Below, in pieces: positions 5,326-7,684 of a stretch of 7,684 nt of DNA; position 1 is the first letter of the stretch; each line of letters starts with the position of its first letter. The position numbers and the translations under genes were made by a program. This DNA is from CAYYNP01 sp964472545. GTDB taxonomy: Bacteria > Planctomycetota > Planctomycetia > Pirellulales > Thermoguttaceae. The notes below the pieces were generated by a model that saw nothing but the letters and a program-made list of their open reading frames with translations, had not been told where the DNA came from and searched no databases. The DNA lies in the NCBI GenBank assembly GCA_964472545.1, contig CAYYNP010000399.1, positions 1-7,684 of the forward strand, given 5' to 3'.

Positions 5326-6144
5326 ATGAACGCAAGAGAACCACATGCACTCGACCCGAGAGTGTGTATTGAAGAACTCTTCGACAGGCCGTATGTGCCG
5401 ATTGAGGAACCCAATACCGGGCTCTGGTGGATGACGACATATGCGGGAAAGTGCTTCACGGACCCCCGTTCTGGAAACCAAGATGTCGCGTTTCGCATGT
5501 TCTGCAGCTACGTGCATTTCCGACAGGAGGCCCACTGCAGCGCCGATATGTTCAATGCTGACGGCCCACTGGAGGAGCTTCGCCATTGCTTTCGACGCCA
5601 CTGGGAAGTCATGTCGGAGGAAACGAAGCAGAAGTGTTTCCGGGTGCTAGAGGCAACGCACGTTCGTTGTGTCGAGGAACGGGGAACGTGGTACCGGCCA
5701 GAATTCGCCTTTCTCGTCGAGTACGCCGGGTCCTTTCTCTGGGCTGCCCCGTATCGACAGCTGCTTCTTGACGCGCGACCGAGCCTGCGTCAACTCGCGG
5801 AACTCTACGAGCGGGCACCCATTGAGGAGTTCGGTACGATTTTCATTGGACACAAGCTGACCGAGAATCTGCAGGCCGCTTTCCCCGATCGAGAGATGCA
5901 TGATGTATGGCTGTCTTACTTCTCCGGGGAAATTACGGGCGCGGGAATCGAGCCGGACCTTCACGAATGGGACGAGTTCTCTGACGTCCCGGAGGGCAAC
6001 CCTTGCTGGCTAGCCTGCTCGCGGTCCGAGTTCGTGCCATGCCGGCCTGACTTTGACATTCGAAGTCCGCAGTCTGCGAGAATACTCCACGCAGAGCTAG
6101 GGCAACTGCTGGACAAGGTGTCTGAGCGTGAAAGCGAACCTTAG
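5326..6144 (+). CDS. Unrecognised soluble protein (orphan, lower G+C)
   Basis: The 272-residue protein begins at ATG 5326. GGAGGAG (5306-5312) lies 13 bases upstream, rather far but the only good Shine-Dalgarno. In-frame TTG codons at 5296 and 5314 are worse placed. There is no signal peptide and no membrane segment. It is rich in aromatic residues, Glu and Arg, with nine Cys scattered without a CxxC pair. Local features are GLWWMTTYAGKCF (about 32-44), a charged helical stretch LEELRHCFRRHWEVMSEETK (about 83-102) and a C-terminal helix. I recognise no family. Base use differs from the neighbours: 33 of 60 bases are G or C in 5341-5400, against 43 of 60 in 4381-4440. Codons such as AGA and GTA are used more freely. 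Flanking inverted repeats add to the impression of acquired DNA. A cytosolic role is all I can infer. Confidence 0.7.
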   Translation: MNAREPHALDPRVCIEELFDRPYVPIEEPNTGLWWMTTYAGKCFTDPRSGNQDVAFRMFCSYVHFRQEAHCSADMFNADGPLEELRHCFRRHWEVMSEETKQKCFRVLEATHVRCVEERGTWYRPEFAFLVEYAGSFLWAAPYRQLLLDARPSLRQLAELYERAPIEEFGTIFIGHKLTENLQAAFPDREMHDVWLSYFSGEITGAGIEPDLHEWDEFSDVPEGNPCWLACSRSEFVPCRPDFDIRSPQSARILHAELGQLLDKVSERESEP

Positions 6145-6162
6145 CTCAGCCGAAAAGGAGGC

Positions 6163-6206
6163 CAACAAACCACCGCGCCGCAGCCCAATCACGAACGTGG
6201 ACGTTG
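6163..6206 (+). other. Paired inverted motifs after the orphan gene (very weak attC resemblance)
   Basis: CAAC (6163-6166) and CCAC (6170-6173) face GTGG (6197-6200) and GTTG (6203-6206), so two short stems separated by unpaired bases could form, starting 19 bases after the stop codon. An integron attC site has this nested order, and AAC and GTT are its most conserved bases. The stems (4+4) and spacers (3 and 2) are shorter than usual, so chance is the likelier explanation. Confidence 0.12.
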
Positions 6207-6217
6207 CACGCGGTCGA

Positions 6218-6235
6218 GTCTGTCACCCCCTCACC
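6218..6235 (-). repeat. Inverted copy of the 16-base repeat core
   Basis: On the minus strand this reads GGTGAGGGGGTGACAGAC. Its first 15 bases equal plus-strand 5186-5200, and GTGACAGAC equals 5203-5211, so it corresponds to the end of the left array with 8 bases missing. The two loci lie about 1 kb apart in opposite orientation around the orphan gene. Confidence 0.75.
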
Positions 6236-6243
6236 GGGTAACA

Positions 6244-6262
6244 CTGCTGGCTTGCCCAGCAG
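6244..6262. terminator. GC-rich hairpin between convergent genes
   Basis: CTGCTGG-CTTGC-CCAGCAG is a perfect 7-base stem with a 5-base loop, located between the convergent orphan gene and the YycJ-like gene. It could act as a two-way transcript end, though no T-run flanks it on either strand. From memory, similar CTGCTGG...CCAGCAG palindromes recur between planctomycete genes, so it may instead be a dispersed repeat. Confidence 0.4.
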
Positions 6263-6323
6263 CGGCACCGGAATTCTCATACTCCCACCTCTTCAACGGG
6301 CTGTTACACCTGCCCTTTGCGGT

Positions 6324-7082
6324 TTACGTTGGACTTGCGACATCGAGGGCAAACCGCTCCCCGAGGATCTTGCGGTGCGTCCGTAGGGCCAGTTCCGGCG
6401 TGTTGTTCGTGCGGGAGAGATGGGCCAGACAGCACCATCGCAGCCGCCGGGAAGCGGCCGCCGCGAGGAGTTCGGCCGATTCGAGGTTGGAGATGTGCCC
6501 GCCGGGGCCTCGAATGCGGCGCTTCAAGAACGCCGGATAGGGCCCATCACGAAGCATCTTTGGGTCGTGGTTGCTCTCCAGCACCACGGCGTCGAGCGAC
6601 CCGATCACCGCGTGCAGGTCGCCGAAGACGTGCCCCAGATCGGTCAGGATCCCCAATCTCTGTATACCCTGCCTCTGCTTACGGCCGTCGACGACGAAGA
6701 CGACGCCGTCGACTGCGTCGTGAGGCGTGGGGATCGTCTCGACCGAGACTCGGCCAAACTTGAGCGTCTCTCCGGCCCGAAAGTGGCGCACGTCCTCCAG
6801 GCGCCCGAGGTTGCCTCTGCCCCCGGCCGCCCGGAGGGTCTTGGGCGTGATGTAGATTGGCAGGCCGAACTTGCGCTGGTAGATTCCCGCGCACCGCGCG
6901 TGGTCCGAGTGATCGTGCGAGATCAGCACGGCGTCGACTGCGGAAATATCCCGGCCTTGCTGAGCCAGGCGCTCCTGGGCCTGTTTGCCGCTGATTCCCG
7001 CGTCGAACAGGAGCCTGGTACCCTCGACCTCGACGTAGATCGCGTTGCCGCTACTGCCGGACTGAAGAGGGATGACGTGCAT
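6324..7082 (-). CDS. YycJ/WalJ-type metallo-beta-lactamase-fold hydrolase
   Basis: The 252-residue cytosolic protein starts at ATG 7082; extending it to 7166 would need a TTG start and adds 28 residues with no fold. MHVIPLQSGSSGNAIYVEVE is the N-terminal strand and SGSSGN loop (8-13) typical of the YycJ group. The zinc motif is H56-D57-H58-S59-D60-H61. Further conserved positions are T119-P120-H121-D122, T147-D148-L149-G150, E169-S170-N171-H172-D173 and G195-H196-I197-S198-N199, so the metal site looks complete. Length agrees with the family (about 250-265). YycJ/WalJ proteins are reported as DNA exonucleases in Firmicutes, but outside that group the role is little known, so nuclease is only a hypothesis here. 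No Shine-Dalgarno precedes the ATG. The gene is convergent with the orphan gene and divergent from the small secreted protein. Confidence 0.88.
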   Translation of the reverse strand: MHVIPLQSGSSGNAIYVEVEGTRLLFDAGISGKQAQERLAQQGRDISAVDAVLISHDHSDHARCAGIYQRKFGLPIYITPKTLRAAGGRGNLGRLEDVRHFRAGETLKFGRVSVETIPTPHDAVDGVVFVVDGRKQRQGIQRLGILTDLGHVFGDLHAVIGSLDAVVLESNHDPKMLRDGPYPAFLKRRIRGPGGHISNLESAELLAAAASRRLRWCCLAHLSRTNNTPELALRTHRKILGERFALDVASPT

Positions 7083-7088
7083 CGGGGC

Positions 7089-7094
7089 ATTGTA
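7089..7094 (-). promoter_or_regulatory. Possible -10 element abutting the YycJ-like start
   Basis: TACAAT on the minus strand lies 6 bases before the ATG at 7082. If used, transcription would start at or within the ATG, giving a leaderless message, in line with the missing Shine-Dalgarno. No good -35 stands at 16-18 bases, so this is weak. Confidence 0.2.
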
Positions 7095-7172
7095 GCACTG
7101 TAGGCCCGCAAGGGAATCCGGTCTCGCCGCCTGCGTTACAGCGGTCGCGGTCGACTGGCTGGCCAACTGCGG

Positions 7173-7201
7173 TTGACGCGGGCTGATCGTGCCACTACAC
7201 C
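7173..7201 (+). promoter_or_regulatory. Candidate promoter of the small secreted protein
   Basis: TTGACG (7173-7178, 5 of 6 to the -35 consensus), a 17-base spacer and TACACC (7196-7201, 3 of 6) precede the gene. Transcription would begin near 7208, leaving about 25 bases of leader that consist mostly of the hairpin at 7213-7230. Confidence 0.4.
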
Positions 7202-7212
7202 CTGCCGCGAAT

Positions 7213-7230
7213 TCTACTGGGAAGAGTAGA
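7213..7230 (+). promoter_or_regulatory. Leader hairpin holding the ribosome binding site in its loop
   Basis: TCTACT (7213-7218) and AGTAGA (7225-7230) form a perfect 6-base stem, and the loop GGGAAG (7219-7224) is the only Shine-Dalgarno-like sequence, 8 bases before ATG 7233. The stem is AU-rich and ends two bases from the start codon, so folding could modulate ribosome access. Role inferred from position only. Confidence 0.35.
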
Positions 7231-7232
7231 TC

Positions 7233-7523
7233 ATGAACGAGATGTGTCGGTTGGCCATCGCCTTATTCCTCGTGGCGGCGCTCAGCGGAGGTGCTCACAC
7301 GACGGACTTCCGTACGGTGAATTCAACGACGCAAACGCCGGTCGAGGACGTGCGCGCTCACAAACAGGGCTACCTCATTTTCCCGGCATTGCCGGCAGGC
7401 CCGTTCAGGGAGGAAGCCGCCAGCGACGCGTCGGGGCGTCTGCTCTTCCGTAAGGCGTCTCGCCCTCCCCTGTGGGGTATCTACGCGGGCCTCGATCGCC
7501 AATCCATTGCAGCCGTCGCGTGA
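7233..7523 (+). CDS. Small secreted protein, possibly carboxypeptidase-regulatory-like fold
   Basis: The 96-residue protein starts at ATG 7233, with GGGAAG 8 bases upstream; a second in-frame ATG is at 7242. Residues 1-22 look like a signal peptide (R6, hydrophobic 7-17, small residues SGGA at 18-21). There is no lipobox, because C5 is too near the start. The mature part reads FRTVNSTTQTPVEDVRAH, then a variable stretch and DASGRLLF (about 66-73). A T-x-x-P-V-x-x-V-x-A opening followed by D-x-x-G-x-x-x-F is the pattern of carboxypeptidase-regulatory-like beta-sandwich domains, seen in many small exported planctomycete proteins. At about 75 mature residues it would be a single short domain. 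I do not recognise a specific family, and the function is unknown. It is divergent from the YycJ-like gene with a 150-base gap between starts. Confidence 0.65.
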   Translation: MNEMCRLAIALFLVAALSGGAHTTDFRTVNSTTQTPVEDVRAHKQGYLIFPALPAGPFREEAASDASGRLLFRKASRPPLWGIYAGLDRQSIAAVA

Positions 7524-7684
7524 CTCCCTAAACGGCAGGTGGTGATCTGACATCCCAAACACGCGGACACCGTCGACAGGATTACAGGATTGGCAGGATA
7601 AGTGGCGAACAGATCCTCCTTATCCTGTGAATCCTATTATCCCGAAAAGGTCTTAACTCCCTTTCGTTTGAGGGGGCGATCGTA
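7524..7684. other. Right-edge non-coding sequence
   Basis: Apart from the AGGAT hairpin (7579-7642) I see no gene, promoter or RNA here. The window ends at 7684, so an upstream part of a following gene's control region cannot be excluded. Confidence 0.5.
7579..7642. repeat. Long imperfect hairpin built of AGGAT units
   Basis: The left arm 7586-7602 and right arm 7619-7635 pair over 17 bases with one G-T pair and one mismatch, around a 16-base loop. Pairing resumes outward to 7579-7642 with two mismatches. The left side is itself a near-tandem of ACAGGATT, ACAGGATTGG and CAGGATAAG. It starts about 55 bases after the small gene's stop codon and could end its transcript. ACAGGATTnACAGGAT-type inverted elements are, from memory, dispersed in many bacterial genomes. 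Confidence 0.65.

Noticed and set aside
5253..5498. Minus-strand frame ending in RQTFCHAEDYAKR, looking like the end of a real protein
   Set aside because: The last 20 residues look natural, but the rest is antisense to the orphan gene and shows no family. A remnant of a lost gene at 5253-5310 is possible but cannot be supported.
7083..7166. A longer start for the YycJ-like gene
   Set aside because: It needs a TTG codon and adds an unrelated Ala/Ser/Gln-rich stretch before the conserved first strand.
1..7684. CRISPR array, tRNA, rRNA, transposase or known defence genes
   Set aside because: The repeats present are either coding (1-87, 2885-2929) or direct tandems without spacers (5155-5208). 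No tRNA-like cloverleaf or transposase motif was seen by eye; tRNAscan and profile searches were not possible.

Overview
The window looks like chromosomal DNA of a planctomycete, probably from the Pirellulales or a relative. The reasons are high G+C, mostly single genes separated by 150-400 base gaps, short secreted proteins with weak signal peptides, and several protein types that I associate with that phylum: a Gfo/Idh/MocA-fold protein without catalytic residues, a divergent PhoD-like phosphoesterase, an exported thioredoxin-like protein and an LTxxQ-type small periplasmic protein. The assignment rests on protein resemblance and style; no rRNA or other marker gene is present.

Layout. Positions 1-694 (minus) hold most of a secreted, helical, Spy/LTxxQ-like protein that runs off the left edge in a Val-Asp-Pro-Pro repeat tail. 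A 354-base gap follows, with a cluster of TTAAG half-sites near that gene's start. Positions 1049-2059 (minus) encode the Gfo/Idh/MocA-like protein, with a candidate promoter upstream whose spacer contains a palindrome. Positions 2474-2941 (plus) encode the thioredoxin-fold protein, which ends in an acidic DGDAG repeat. The next gap (2942-3292) carries two inverted copies of a GC-rich palindrome and a candidate promoter for the PhoD-like secreted phosphoesterase (3293-5152, plus), the largest gene here. Its 3' flank carries 16-base tandem repeats.

Positions 5326-6144 (plus) encode an unrecognised soluble protein of lower G+C than its neighbours. It lies between the 16-base repeats and an inverted copy of the same motif at 6218-6235, so it is the best candidate for acquired DNA. 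A minus-strand YycJ/WalJ-type metallo-beta-lactamase-fold hydrolase (6324-7082) is divergent from a 96-residue secreted protein (7233-7523). The window ends in a long imperfect hairpin built from AGGAT units (7579-7642).

How the genes work together: I see no operon and no obvious shared pathway. Four products are predicted to be exported (LTxxQ protein, thioredoxin-like protein, PhoD-like protein, 96-residue protein), so the shared theme is the periplasm or cell surface. No tRNA, rRNA, CRISPR array, transposase or recognisable defence system was seen. The most unusual points are the Gfo/Idh/MocA protein lacking its EKP motif, the lower-G+C orphan between inverted repeats, and the density of intergenic palindromes.
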